From an uncultured Clostridia bacterium (GTDB lineage: Bacteria > Bacillota > Clostridia > TANB77 > CAG-508), in contig CAKOPZ010000023.1 of NCBI GenBank assembly GCA_934101145.1, forward strand, positions 1 through 27,143: a DNA stretch of 27,143 nt, given 5' to 3'. A program made the translations under genes and the position numbers. Below, piece by piece: positions 12,366 through 19,981 of this stretch (position 1 is its first letter; every line of letters begins with the position of its first letter). The notes below the pieces were generated by a model. That model was not told where the DNA came from, did no database searches, and was given only the letters and a program-made list of their open reading frames with translations.

Positions 12366-14088
12366 ATTCTTTTTGTGCGTTATGTTTTTCCTTATTAACA
12401 TATACAATAAATATAACTGAGGAAATTGCAGAAATCATATATGCCATTTTTTCTATTATTGTACCTGTGTACTTAAAATATATTTCTCCATAATCTATAT
12501 CCCTTGGAATTGTAATTTGCACAAACCCATTTTCTGACTCTTTTTCATTTATTTTTATTTCGTTTTCTCCTGCTTTCAATTCTATTTCGTATCCTGGATA
12601 ATAAAAATATGGAAGTTCAAGTATGTCTCCTTCCTTAGCATTATTTATTTTAGCCTGCATACTTAATCCATCTTTGTTCATGTTTTCAATTACAGTATTT
12701 CCTTTTAGTACATATATTGTATCTAGTCTTGTATCAACATAAGTATATTGCTTTTTTATTGCTTTATATGGCATGTAATCTCTATTAAGCGAAAAATGAG
12801 ATATTTGTGGATTGTCTTCTATGCTTTGTACATATTTTTCATCAAGCTGGCTATCCTCGTATTTATAGCTTGCTGTTTTTACGCACGCTGTAGCTATTAT
12901 TATAGTTACACATATCACATATATACAATACTTTACTTTCTCATTTTTTATTTTATCTAATAATGTACATATATTAATAGCAAATATCGGGGTTAAGAAG
13001 AACATTACAAATCCAATCATTCGCCATGGATATTGAATATTACATAAAAATTGTGGCATTATTTTCCATGGAAAAAATTTTGTACACATGTCTATACATA
13101 TACAAGCAAATATAAAAAATGTTATATACAAATCTTTATATTCTTTCTTTATTTTTCTCCATGCAAGCACTGTAATTGCAAACATAAATACCGCTACAAC
13201 TCCAACATTATATGAAAGTGTGCTTTCATAAATATTATCGCTAAACAACTGCCTTATATCAATTGCCATGCTTTGTGCATATTCTCCATTTGTACTTATT
13301 ACATTTGGCATAAAAATTGCATATTGAGCCTGTGATTTATATTCAATAAGTGGAATTACAAACATACTAGACATTAGTAAAATAAACACACCATTAATTA
13401 TACATGTTTTTACCGTTTCTTTATTCCATACTTTTCTAAAGTTCAATAATAGATAAATAATACAAAAAACCATTGTATATACTGTTGTAATTGTATGTGA
13501 AAGTAATAATCCAGTCCCTCCAATTGCTATATAAAAATGTTTCTTTCTATCTCCATTTACAAGGCTATATAACCCTTCAAACACAATTGGAAGAAAAACA
13601 AAAGCAGTAAATTCTCCAATTGCAAACCTTACAAATATATCTTCAAATCTATACCAAATTGTCATATATATAATAGCAGATAAAAATGAAATATCTTTTC
13701 TGCTAGTAACTTCTTTTACAAAATTATACATAAAAATTCCCGAAAGTGGTATTGTGAGAATTGCATATATTTTCAAGCCTAAACTAAAAGAATTAACAAT
13801 CATTGCAAATAAATACGGAATATATGCCACAAGTTGCGGATATAAAGAACACATGCTATATCCAAAATCTCTACAATAATAAGGTTGAATTAAAAAAGGA
13901 AATGTAGATTTTTCCATACTATTTTTTAGGCCAATTATTCTCAATATGTGCATTTTTCCATCATGCGTATCAAGTATTTGTATGTTTAGCATCGGAATTG
14001 CAATTAATATTCCAACTACAAAAATTGCAATGTATATGCTCCACTTATTTTTTGTGATTTTCTTTACTACATTTTTCATATGTTTCAT
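12364..14088 (-). CDS. PTPS-related (GT-C-like) large membrane protein
   Basis: This 574-residue protein has a dozen or so predicted membrane helices and a soluble C-terminal part (about 455-550). The N-terminal loop after the first helix reads LDTHDGKMHILRIIGLKNSM, followed by FPFLIQPYYCRDFGYSM. This D-x-x-D/H...H-x-x-R pattern is typical of the 6-pyruvoyl-tetrahydropterin-synthase-related membrane family (PF10131 type), which belongs to the GT-C glycosyltransferase fold despite its name. The C-terminal domain resembles the beta-rich extension of YfhO-like proteins. A role in glycosylation of a surface polymer or lipid is possible; no substrate can be read. The start could be ATG at 14088 or 14079; neither has a strong ribosome binding site. 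Its promoter overlaps that of the divergent DUF1113 gene. Confidence 0.75.
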   Translation of the reverse strand: MKHMKNVVKKITKNKWSIYIAIFVVGILIAIPMLNIQILDTHDGKMHILRIIGLKNSMEKSTFPFLIQPYYCRDFGYSMCSLYPQLVAYIPYLFAMIVNSFSLGLKIYAILTIPLSGIFMYNFVKEVTSRKDISFLSAIIYMTIWYRFEDIFVRFAIGEFTAFVFLPIVFEGLYSLVNGDRKKHFYIAIGGTGLLLSHTITTVYTMVFCIIYLLLNFRKVWNKETVKTCIINGVFILLMSSMFVIPLIEYKSQAQYAIFMPNVISTNGEYAQSMAIDIRQLFSDNIYESTLSYNVGVVAVFMFAITVLAWRKIKKEYKDLYITFFIFACICIDMCTKFFPWKIMPQFLCNIQYPWRMIGFVMFFLTPIFAINICTLLDKIKNEKVKYCIYVICVTIIIATACVKTASYKYEDSQLDEKYVQSIEDNPQISHFSLNRDYMPYKAIKKQYTYVDTRLDTIYVLKGNTVIENMNKDGLSMQAKINNAKEGDILELPYFYYPGYEIELKAGENEIKINEKESENGFVQITIPRDIDYGEIYFKYTGTIIEKMAYMISAISSVIFIVYVNKEKHNAQKE

Positions 14089-14118
14089 CCATTCTTCATA
14101 TTTTCTTTATTGCAATTT

Positions 14119-14147
14119 ATATTATCACAACACTTGCACATTTGCAA
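14119..14147 (-). promoter_or_regulatory. Promoter of the PTPS-related gene
   Basis: On the minus strand TTGCAA (14142-14147) and TAATAT (14119-14124) are 17 bases apart. It overlaps the opposite-strand promoter 14134-14162. Confidence 0.5.
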
Positions 14148-14162
14148 TAAATTTGATAATAT
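14134..14162 (+). promoter_or_regulatory. Promoter of the DUF1113 membrane gene
   Basis: TTGCAC (14134-14139) and TAATAT (14157-14162) are 17 bases apart. Eight bases after the -10 box begins the ribosome binding site (AAGGAG at 14171-14176), so the 5' leader would be very short, and the true start point needs testing. Confidence 0.45.
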
Positions 14163-14184
14163 ATCTACACAAGGAGAATGTCGT

Positions 14185-14745
14185 ATGGAAATTTCAGAAA
14201 ATAAATCTACAAGAAAACGCCTTCCAAAATTTTACATATATTTTATGTATTTTTTAATATTTGCATTTTTAGGTTGGCTGTTAGAAACATTTTATAGTTT
14301 ATACGAACTTGGACATTTTACCAAGCGTGGATTTTTATATGGGCCAATTTGTCCAATATATGGATTTGGAGCATTAATCTTAATTTTGCATTTTACTAAA
14401 TATAGAGGAAAAAGTTTAAAATTATTTTTCTACAGTGCTATTATTTTTTCTATATTTGAATATTTTGTAAGCTATTTTTTAGATGCACTATTCGCACAAA
14501 AATGGTGGGATTATACAAATGAATTTTTTAATCTAAACGGACGAATAAGTATATTTTATTCATTTGTTTGGGGAATTGCTGCAATATTATTTGTTAATCA
14601 TTTATATCCATTTTTCAAAAGAAAGATAAATACATTAATTTCAAAAATACCTTATAATATACAATTATATACACTTAATTTATTTGCAGTAATACTTCTT
14701 AGTGATGTTGTTTTATCAGTTTTAAGGCATTTAAGTTTTATGTAA
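14185..14745 (+). CDS. DUF1113 (putative ABC-transporter type IV, CmpB-like) membrane protein
   Basis: From the ATG at 14185, with AAGGAG eight bases upstream, the protein has 186 residues. It has about five membrane helices. The signature of the PF06541/DUF1113 family is visible near the N-terminus: FLGWLLETFYSLYELGHFTKRGFLYGPICPIYGFGA. This includes the conserved G-W-x-x-E and R-G-F-x-x-G-P-x-x-P-I-Y-G blocks. It continues with FEYFVSYFLDALFAQKWWDY, the second conserved block (E-Y-x-x-S-x-x-x-x-x-x-F-x-x-x-W-W-D-Y). Proteins of this family are annotated as putative transporters in Firmicutes; experimental function is lacking. The longer reading frame from 14080 is an upstream extension without a ribosome binding site. 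It is divergent from the PTPS-related gene. Confidence 0.88.
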   Translation: MEISENKSTRKRLPKFYIYFMYFLIFAFLGWLLETFYSLYELGHFTKRGFLYGPICPIYGFGALILILHFTKYRGKSLKLFFYSAIIFSIFEYFVSYFLDALFAQKWWDYTNEFFNLNGRISIFYSFVWGIAAILFVNHLYPFFKRKINTLISKIPYNIQLYTLNLFAVILLSDVVLSVLRHLSFM

Positions 14746-14752
14746 ATTGTTC

Positions 14753-14781
14753 TAGACTTGAAAGAATATATATGTTATAAT
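14753..14781 (+). promoter_or_regulatory. Strong promoter of the 72-residue orphan gene
   Basis: TAGACT (14753-14758) lies 17 bases before a perfect TATAAT (14776-14781). A TG one base before the -10 box (14773-14774) makes an extended -10. The predicted start falls at the foot of the hairpin at 14787-14806. Confidence 0.65.
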
Positions 14782-14786
14782 ACATG

Positions 14787-14806
14787 TATGTTATTTTTAT
14801 AACATA
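14787..14806 (+). promoter_or_regulatory. 5' leader hairpin of the orphan mRNA
   Basis: An 8-bp perfect stem (14787-14794 with 14799-14806) encloses TTTT. It would form at or very near the 5' end of the transcript and leaves the ribosome binding site at 14817-14823 free. A stabilising role is inferred. Confidence 0.5.
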
Positions 14807-14831
14807 TATTTTATATGAGGAGGTATCTTTT

Positions 14832-15050
14832 ATGTCATACAGGCAAACTTATGGTATGCGGATGGCATGCTGGGAAGATGAAAAAGATCGGCACGATTGG
14901 GTAGCTGCCTTTAACCGGGCTGTAGAAAGTCGAGATTACAAGCTTGTTGAAGAGCTGATTTCTGACGGAATTGAGAACGGCTATACTTTCCCTAGTGTAA
15001 CTGACTCCACCATTATGAAGCTTTTCAAAAAGCATCATATCTCTGACTAA
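14832..15050 (+). CDS. Orphan 72-residue soluble protein, high-GC codon use
   Basis: I do not recognise this protein. The start at 14832 is set by GAGGAGG eight bases upstream. The 72 residues are mixed charged and aromatic: an N-terminus SYRQTYGMRMACWEDEKDRH, then helix-like WVAAFNRAVESRDYKLVEEL, and a C-terminal region ending LFKKHHISD. No membrane segment or signal peptide is seen. Its base composition is about 43% GC by hand count, against roughly 25-30% for neighbours, with C-ending codons such as AAC, TTC, GCC and TCC. It has its own promoter, a 5' hairpin and a 13-bp terminator. These point to strong, separate expression or recent acquisition. The upstream in-frame ATG at 14784 is less likely. 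Confidence 0.75.
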   Translation: MSYRQTYGMRMACWEDEKDRHDWVAAFNRAVESRDYKLVEELISDGIENGYTFPSVTDSTIMKLFKKHHISD

Positions 15051-15084
15051 TCACTCTAATCACCGAAATGAATTTATCCTCATA

Positions 15085-15117
15085 AAAAGGAACTTAGTTT
15101 AATTCTAAGTTCCTTTT
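15085..15117. terminator. Bidirectional terminator between the orphan and trmR
   Basis: A 13-bp perfect stem (15085-15097 with 15105-15117) and a 7-base loop. A-rich ends on one side and T-rich on the other allow termination of both the plus-strand orphan gene and the minus-strand methyltransferase gene. Confidence 0.9.
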
Positions 15118-15133
15118 ATTTGTTTTGTTGTTC

Positions 15134-15721
15134 TTATTTTTTTCTTGCAATAGCAAGTCCATCTCCTACTTCTAGCACTTCAACTTCAAGTTCTTCGTTG
15201 TCATCAAGTTCTTTTAAAAACTCTCTTAAATTTCTTACAGCTGTACGTTGTTTATGTTTATTGTAATCACTCATTACATATCCTTTATATAAAACATTAT
15301 CTGCAAGTATTATGCCATTATCAGCAAGCATTCTCAATGCTTCTTTTAAGAAAAATGGGTACTTTCCTTTTGCAGCATCAATAAATATAACATCATACTT
15401 ATCATTTAATGTTGGAAGTATTTCAACAGCATCTCCAAATAAAATGTTTATTTTTTCTTCCACTTCAGCTCTTTTTATATTTTCATTGGCCTGAATAACT
15501 CTGTCCTCTTCTCTTTCAATTGTATCAATTCTTCCGTTTTCTTTTAAATATTTAGAAAAACATATCACAGAATATCCAACAGCTGTACCAATTTCAAGTA
15601 TTTTTTCTGGCTTGTCTTTACTTAAAATCTTATCAATTACCTCTAATGTGTCATCCATAATAATTGGAATTTTATCTTCTAATGCTTTTTGCTTTATTTT
15701 TCCTAATTCTATCTCGTTCAT
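15134..15721 (-). CDS. trmR: Class I SAM O-methyltransferase, TrmR-like
   Basis: This 195-residue protein matches the family 3 O-methyltransferases. Motif I is ILEIGTAVGYS (41-51), with a following acidic residue in IDTIERE. The metal/substrate stretch is VIFIDAAKGKYPFF (about 111-124), and DNVLYKGYV (about 140-148) holds the D-N metal ligands. TrmR (YrrM) of Bacillus subtilis methylates 5-hydroxyuridine at tRNA position 34. The small size and the ADNVL(Y/W)-G-x-V motif fit TrmR better than catechol methyltransferases. It follows typA by 99 bases on the same strand; the typA terminator lies between. The ribosome binding site is weak. The product of TrhP (gene at 11047) would be its substrate. 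Confidence 0.85.
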   Translation of the reverse strand: MNEIELGKIKQKALEDKIPIIMDDTLEVIDKILSKDKPEKILEIGTAVGYSVICFSKYLKENGRIDTIEREEDRVIQANENIKRAEVEEKINILFGDAVEILPTLNDKYDVIFIDAAKGKYPFFLKEALRMLADNGIILADNVLYKGYVMSDYNKHKQRTAVRNLREFLKELDDNEELEVEVLEVGDGLAIARKK

Positions 15722-15787
15722 ACTTATTACTCAATCAATTCCATCAATTGGTATGATTATTCCTTTCCTAATTGTTTCAAAGATAAA

Positions 15788-15807
15788 GCCACGAATACAA
15801 TCGTGGC
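15788..15807 (-). terminator. Terminator of typA
   Basis: A 7-bp stem (15788-15794 with 15801-15807) and a 6-base loop, followed on the minus strand by TTTATCTTTG. Confidence 0.65.
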
Positions 15808-15820
15808 CTTAAAAATTTAA

Positions 15821-17638
15821 TTATGATTGTGCACGTCTTGCTTCTCTTTCACGTGTTTTGCTATCTAATATTTTCTTTCTTAAACGAATATTTTTTGGTG
15901 TAACTTCTACAAGTTCATCATCTTGTATAAATTCAATTGCTTTTTCAAGTGATAATTGAATTGGTGGTACTAAACGAAGTGCGTCATCAGAACCAGAAGC
16001 TCTTGTATTTGTTAAATGTTTTTCTTTACATACATTTATAGAAATATCTTCATTTCTTGAATTCATACCAACAATCATACCTTCGTAAACTTCTACACCA
16101 GCACCAATGAATAATTCTCCTCTTTCTTGTGCATTATATAAACCATATGTTACAGATGTACCTTGTTCAAATGCAACTAAAACTCCTCTTGTTCTTGATT
16201 GAACTTCTCCCTTAAATGGTTCATAGCAATCAAAGATACTGTTCATCGTTCCTTCACCTTTTGTATCTGTTAAGAATTCTGTTCTATATCCAATTAATCC
16301 TCTTGCTGGAATTTTAAACTCAACTTTAGTATGACCTGCTTCAGCTGGTTCCATGTTAATCATTTCAGCTTTTCTTCTACCTAATTTTTCGATAACATTT
16401 CCTATAGAATCATCAGGAACATTTACAACTAATCTTTCGATTGGCTCACATTTTACTCCATCAATCTCTTTAAAGATAACTTTTGGACGAGAAACTAAAA
16501 GCTCAAATCCTTCTCTTCTCATTGTTTCAATAAGAACTGATAAATGAAGTTCTCCACGTCCGCAAACTTCAAAACTATCTGCAGAATCTGTTTCTTTTAC
16601 TCTTAAACTTACATTTCTTTCAAGCTCTCTAAATAACCTATCACGAATATGTCTTGATGTAACAAATTGTCCTTCTTTACCTGCAAAAGGTCCATTGTTT
16701 ACACTAAATGTCATAGATACTGTTGGCTCGTCAATATCCACAAAAGGTATTTTTTCTGGATTGTTTACATCACAAATTGTATCTCCAATGTTAATATCAG
16801 AAATACCTGATAGACAAACAATATCTCCAGCTTTTGCTTCTTCAACTTCAACTCTTTTTAATCCCATATATGTGAATAATTTTGCAATTTTTCCTTGCTC
16901 TGTTTTATCTTTTTTGCAAACTGCTACTGTGCTTCCTGCTTTAATTGTTCCTCTTTCCACTCTACCAACAGCAAGTCTACCAAGATATTCATCATAATCA
17001 ATATTAGATACAAGCATTTGTGTATCTCCATCCATGTCACATGCAGGTGGTTCAATATTTTTTATAATTGTATCAAAAATGCAATTTACATTATCAGATT
17101 CATCTTCCAAATGCATTTTAGCAATTCCATTTTTAGCAGATGCATAAATTACAGGGAAATCAAGTTGTTCGTCATTTGCATTTAATTCAATAAATAGCTC
17201 TAGAACTTGGTCAACAACTTTAAGCGGATTTGCACCAGGTCTATCAATTTTATTTATAATTACAATTGGTTTTAAATTAAGTGATAAAGATTTTTTCAAA
17301 ACCTCTCTTGTTTGTGGCATTGGTCCTTCAAAAGCATCAACTAAAAGTAAAACACCATCAACCATTTTTAAAACACGTTCTACTTCTCCACCAAAGTCAG
17401 CATGTCCTGGTGTATCAACAATATTTATTTTTACATCATTGTACATAACAGATGTATTTTTAGAAAGAATTGTGATACCTCTTTCTTTTTCAAGATCATT
17501 TGAATCCATTACTCTTTCATCAACTTGCTCATTATCTCTAAAAACATGGCTTTGTTTTAATAAAGCATCTACAAGTGTTGTTTTTCCGTGATCAACGTGT
17601 GCTATAATTGCTACGTTTCTAATATTTTTGTTATTCAT
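15821..17638 (-). CDS. typA: Translational GTPase TypA/BipA
   Basis: This 605-residue protein has the full length and order of TypA/BipA: a GTPase domain, then EF-G-like domains and the C-terminal TypA-specific domain. G1 is AHVDHGKT (13-20), G2 the T of RGITI (about 53-57), G3 DTPGH (75-79) and G4 NKID (129-132). Downstream RGELHLSVLIETMRREGFEL and GHTKVEFKIPARGLIGYRTEFL are hallmark stretches, the latter in the C-terminal region. TypA is a ribosome-associated GTPase that assists 50S assembly and stress or cold adaptation. AAGGGG lies upstream of the ATG. A perfect-consensus promoter (17683-17711) sits in the 3' end of the preceding gene. A terminator follows at 15788-15807. Confidence 0.97.
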   Translation of the reverse strand: MNNKNIRNVAIIAHVDHGKTTLVDALLKQSHVFRDNEQVDERVMDSNDLEKERGITILSKNTSVMYNDVKINIVDTPGHADFGGEVERVLKMVDGVLLLVDAFEGPMPQTREVLKKSLSLNLKPIVIINKIDRPGANPLKVVDQVLELFIELNANDEQLDFPVIYASAKNGIAKMHLEDESDNVNCIFDTIIKNIEPPACDMDGDTQMLVSNIDYDEYLGRLAVGRVERGTIKAGSTVAVCKKDKTEQGKIAKLFTYMGLKRVEVEEAKAGDIVCLSGISDINIGDTICDVNNPEKIPFVDIDEPTVSMTFSVNNGPFAGKEGQFVTSRHIRDRLFRELERNVSLRVKETDSADSFEVCGRGELHLSVLIETMRREGFELLVSRPKVIFKEIDGVKCEPIERLVVNVPDDSIGNVIEKLGRRKAEMINMEPAEAGHTKVEFKIPARGLIGYRTEFLTDTKGEGTMNSIFDCYEPFKGEVQSRTRGVLVAFEQGTSVTYGLYNAQERGELFIGAGVEVYEGMIVGMNSRNEDISINVCKEKHLTNTRASGSDDALRLVPPIQLSLEKAIEFIQDDELVEVTPKNIRLRKKILDSKTREREARRAQS

Positions 17639-17682
17639 TTATATTACCCCTTCTCTTTTTTCTCATAAAAATCTAATTCCAT

Positions 17683-17711
17683 ATTATACTCTAACTTTCC
17701 TTCTTTGTCAA
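17683..17711 (-). promoter_or_regulatory. Consensus promoter for typA inside the cmk-plsC 3' end
   Basis: On the minus strand TTGACA (17706-17711) and TATAAT (17683-17688) are separated by exactly 17 bases, the ideal for a housekeeping sigma factor. The -35 box and most of the spacer are coding sequence of the fusion gene. Confidence 0.8.
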
Positions 17712-18989
17712 CATAACTATTTGATCCATAATCAATTTTGTAGCTTCATCTTGTAGCTCTTTATCTTTACCTTTGTAACTACTTAAATCAATAGGCTCTC
17801 CATAATTTACATACACTTTAGAAAATGGCTTAAAGCTACCATAAATTCCAACCGGAATAACAGGCACTCCAGTTTTTATTGCCATATATGCAGCACCATT
17901 TTTTGCTTTCATATTTTTAGCCATTCCTTTTCGTGTTCCCTCTGGAAAAATTCCAAGTACACCACCAGATTTTACTACTTTAAGACATCTTTTCATTGCT
18001 TCCATGTCTTGCATATTTCTTTTTATAGGAATAATATCAAAAACATGTGCAAGCCAATTTAATATTCTAAATCTAAATAAATCTTCTTTTCCAACAAAAT
18101 TAACCATTCTTTTATTAAGTAATACAATTGCAGCAGCATCAAGATAATTTATGTGATTTGCACAAACAATATATGCACCTTCATCAGGAATTTTCCCTGT
18201 AACCTTTACTCTAAATGCAATATGATAAAGCCCTGCTAAAAAGACTTTCGTACATGTTCTTACAAACTTTTTCCATGGTGTTTCAGGTCTAATAGAATAT
18301 ATTTTTTCAAGCTTTCTTTGGCTTTTCTTCTTTGCTTTTATAACTTTTTCTATTTTTGAAACAACCTCTTTAATTGTCATATTTGTAGTATCAATTACAA
18401 CTGCATCTGTTGCAACTTTAAGAGCACCAATTTCTTTGTTTTTGTCATTTTCATCTCTTTTTTTGATATTTTCCAAAATCTCGTCATAGCTCATATCTAT
18501 TCCTTTTTCTTGATTTTGTTTATATCTTCTTTTAGCTCTTTCTTCCACATCAGCATCTAAATAAATTTTAACATCAGCAAGAGGAAATACATATGTTCCA
18601 ATGTCTCTTCCTTCCATTATAACTTCTCTGCCTTCTGCCATTTTTCTTTGAAGGCCAGACATTGCAAGCCTTACCTCTTTTATACTTGATACTTGTGATA
18701 CCATTTTTGTAACTTCTTTGCTTCTTATTTTTTCAGTTACATCTTCTCCATCAAGAAAAACTTTCTGTTTTCCTTTTTCTTGTTTTAGTTCTATTTTTAT
18801 ATTTTCTAATAATTCTTTTATTGCATCTAAATCTTCAAGTTTTACATTTTTACTTTGCATAGCAAGTGTTACACATCTGTATGTAGCACCTGTATCAATA
18901 TTTACTAAATTTAATTTTTTAGCAAGTTTTGCTGTAACAGTTCCTTTTCCAGTTCCTGCAGGTCCATCTATTGCAACTACAAATGACAT
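17691..18989 (-). CDS. Cytidylate kinase fused to PlsC acyltransferase
   Basis: This 432-residue protein is a two-enzyme fusion. Residues 1-222 are a complete cytidylate kinase: P-loop IDGPAGTGKGTV (7-18), DTGATYRC (32-39) and EGRDIGTYVFPLADVKIYLDA (126-146), with a lid at RRYKQN. Residues about 240-432 are a PlsC-type 1-acyl-glycerol-3-phosphate acyltransferase: CANHINYLDAA (276-286) with the H-x4-D catalytic pair, and FPEGTRKG (348-355). An Arg/Lys-rich linker (218-245) joins them. No stop separates the two halves. The kinase makes CDP/dCDP, and CTP feeds CDP-diacylglycerol synthesis; PlsC makes phosphatidic acid. The ATG follows directly after the stop of the upstream gene, so translation is coupled. 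Confidence 0.93.
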   Translation of the reverse strand: MSFVVAIDGPAGTGKGTVTAKLAKKLNLVNIDTGATYRCVTLAMQSKNVKLEDLDAIKELLENIKIELKQEKGKQKVFLDGEDVTEKIRSKEVTKMVSQVSSIKEVRLAMSGLQRKMAEGREVIMEGRDIGTYVFPLADVKIYLDADVEERAKRRYKQNQEKGIDMSYDEILENIKKRDENDKNKEIGALKVATDAVVIDTTNMTIKEVVSKIEKVIKAKKKSQRKLEKIYSIRPETPWKKFVRTCTKVFLAGLYHIAFRVKVTGKIPDEGAYIVCANHINYLDAAAIVLLNKRMVNFVGKEDLFRFRILNWLAHVFDIIPIKRNMQDMEAMKRCLKVVKSGGVLGIFPEGTRKGMAKNMKAKNGAAYMAIKTGVPVIPVGIYGSFKPFSKVYVNYGEPIDLSSYKGKDKELQDEATKLIMDQIVMLTKKES

Positions 18990-19832
18990 CTATTTTTCCT
19001 CACTTTCTGGCATATATACACCTTTTGCCATAACTGACACTTCTTGTATATTCATTGTTGTTAATCTTTCAATTTCTTTTTTTGTTTTTTGTTTAAATTC
19101 CCTTAAAACATTTACAATATTGTATCCATAAACCACATATACTTCCATATAAATAATCATTCCACTTATTCTACTCTCTACTCTTATTCTTGAAAGTCTT
19201 TTTATTCCTTCTGTTTTTTTGGCAACATATTCAGCAATTTGCCTAAAAACAGTATCCGAAATTGTAAAATTGCCCATATAGCTAAAAGTTGGCCTAATTA
19301 TTGATTTTTCGGCTATGTATGGTTCATTTGTTTTAGAGTTAAACTTAAAAATTTGAAGTGGATCTAAAATATATCCAGAAAAATCTCTTTTTATCTCAAA
19401 TGTTGGAACAGGAATAACATGTTTTCCTTCTGTTGTACGAATTCTTTTAGCTGTTTCCATCTCTGTTTCTGTCGCAACTTGATGTATGTATATTGTTTTT
19501 TCTGGAACTTCTAATCCTAAATTTGTAGCAATTTTTTCTACCATATCATCAGACGTTCCTAAGATTAAAATTGATTCAGGCTTAAACTTTTTTAGGGCCT
19601 CTCTCATTTCATTTCTTTCTTTTTCATCAATAAAAATTGCTCTTTTTACAGTTTCTATTTTTGTTGGTGCTTTTTTTGCGCTAACTCCTGCAATAACATC
19701 ATTATCACGTACAAGCAAACCATCATCTATAATATAATGTATGTCATTTTCACCAGCAACCATTTGTGCGCGATAGCTTTTGCCTGTACCTGATGGTCCT
19801 ACAAAAGCATACACTTTAGTTTTATTTGCCAT
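18990..19832 (-). CDS. P-loop ATPase fused to an Asp23/Gls24-like domain
   Basis: This 280-residue protein combines an N-terminal nucleotide-binding domain with a C-terminal Asp23-like domain. Walker A is FVGPSGTGKSYRAQ (G12-S19). A kinase-like region continues to about 175, with ESILILGTSDDM as a probable later strand. Residues about 190-275 (ISDTVFRQIAEYVAKKTEGI, then VYVVYGYNIVNVLREFKQKT and IQEVSVMAKGVYMPE) follow the Asp23/Gls24 envelope-stress pattern. The Asp23 family forms membrane-associated assemblies in Firmicutes. The ATPase-Asp23 pairing has no characterised function that I know. The start has GGAAGGA upstream, and its stop touches the ATG of cmk-plsC. It lies 149 bases after thrS. 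Confidence 0.78.
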   Translation of the reverse strand: MANKTKVYAFVGPSGTGKSYRAQMVAGENDIHYIIDDGLLVRDNDVIAGVSAKKAPTKIETVKRAIFIDEKERNEMREALKKFKPESILILGTSDDMVEKIATNLGLEVPEKTIYIHQVATETEMETAKRIRTTEGKHVIPVPTFEIKRDFSGYILDPLQIFKFNSKTNEPYIAEKSIIRPTFSYMGNFTISDTVFRQIAEYVAKKTEGIKRLSRIRVESRISGMIIYMEVYVVYGYNIVNVLREFKQKTKKEIERLTTMNIQEVSVMAKGVYMPESEEK

Positions 19833-19870
19833 TTAATCTCATTCCTTCCATATGGCATATATTTTAAATG

Positions 19871-19905
19871 TACGGTTGCATACTTTTAGATAGTATGTAA
19901 CCGTA
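19871..19905. repeat. Large inverted repeat downstream of thrS (copy A)
   Basis: A 14-bp stem with one G-U pair (19871-19884 with 19892-19905) and a 7-base loop. Neither strand has a clear run of T after it, so it is not a standard terminator. Confidence 0.7.
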
Positions 19906-19929
19906 ATCTTTGCTTTAATAATATTTTGT

Positions 19930-19961
19930 TATGTGAAAATTACAAAAGTAATTTTCACATA
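19930..19961. repeat. Large inverted repeat downstream of thrS (copy B)
   Basis: A perfect 14-bp stem (19930-19943 with 19948-19961) and an AAAA loop, extended by a partly paired TGTT/AACA foot. It lies 21 bases beyond the thrS stop. No T run follows, so the role could be mRNA processing or protection of the thrS 3' end. Confidence 0.7.
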
Positions 19962-19981
19962 CAACAAAGTAATTTCGTTTT

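Noticed and set aside
14080..14184. Longer start of the DUF1113 gene
   Set aside because: The residues lie across the divergent promoter region and lack a ribosome binding site. AAGGAG points to 14185.
14784..14831. Earlier ATG for the 72-residue orphan
   Set aside because: It would lie inside the 5' hairpin just after the promoter, with no ribosome binding site. GAGGAGG points to 14832.
19871..19961. Intrinsic terminators for thrS
   Set aside because: The stems are long but are not followed by a T run on either strand, so they are listed as inverted repeats.
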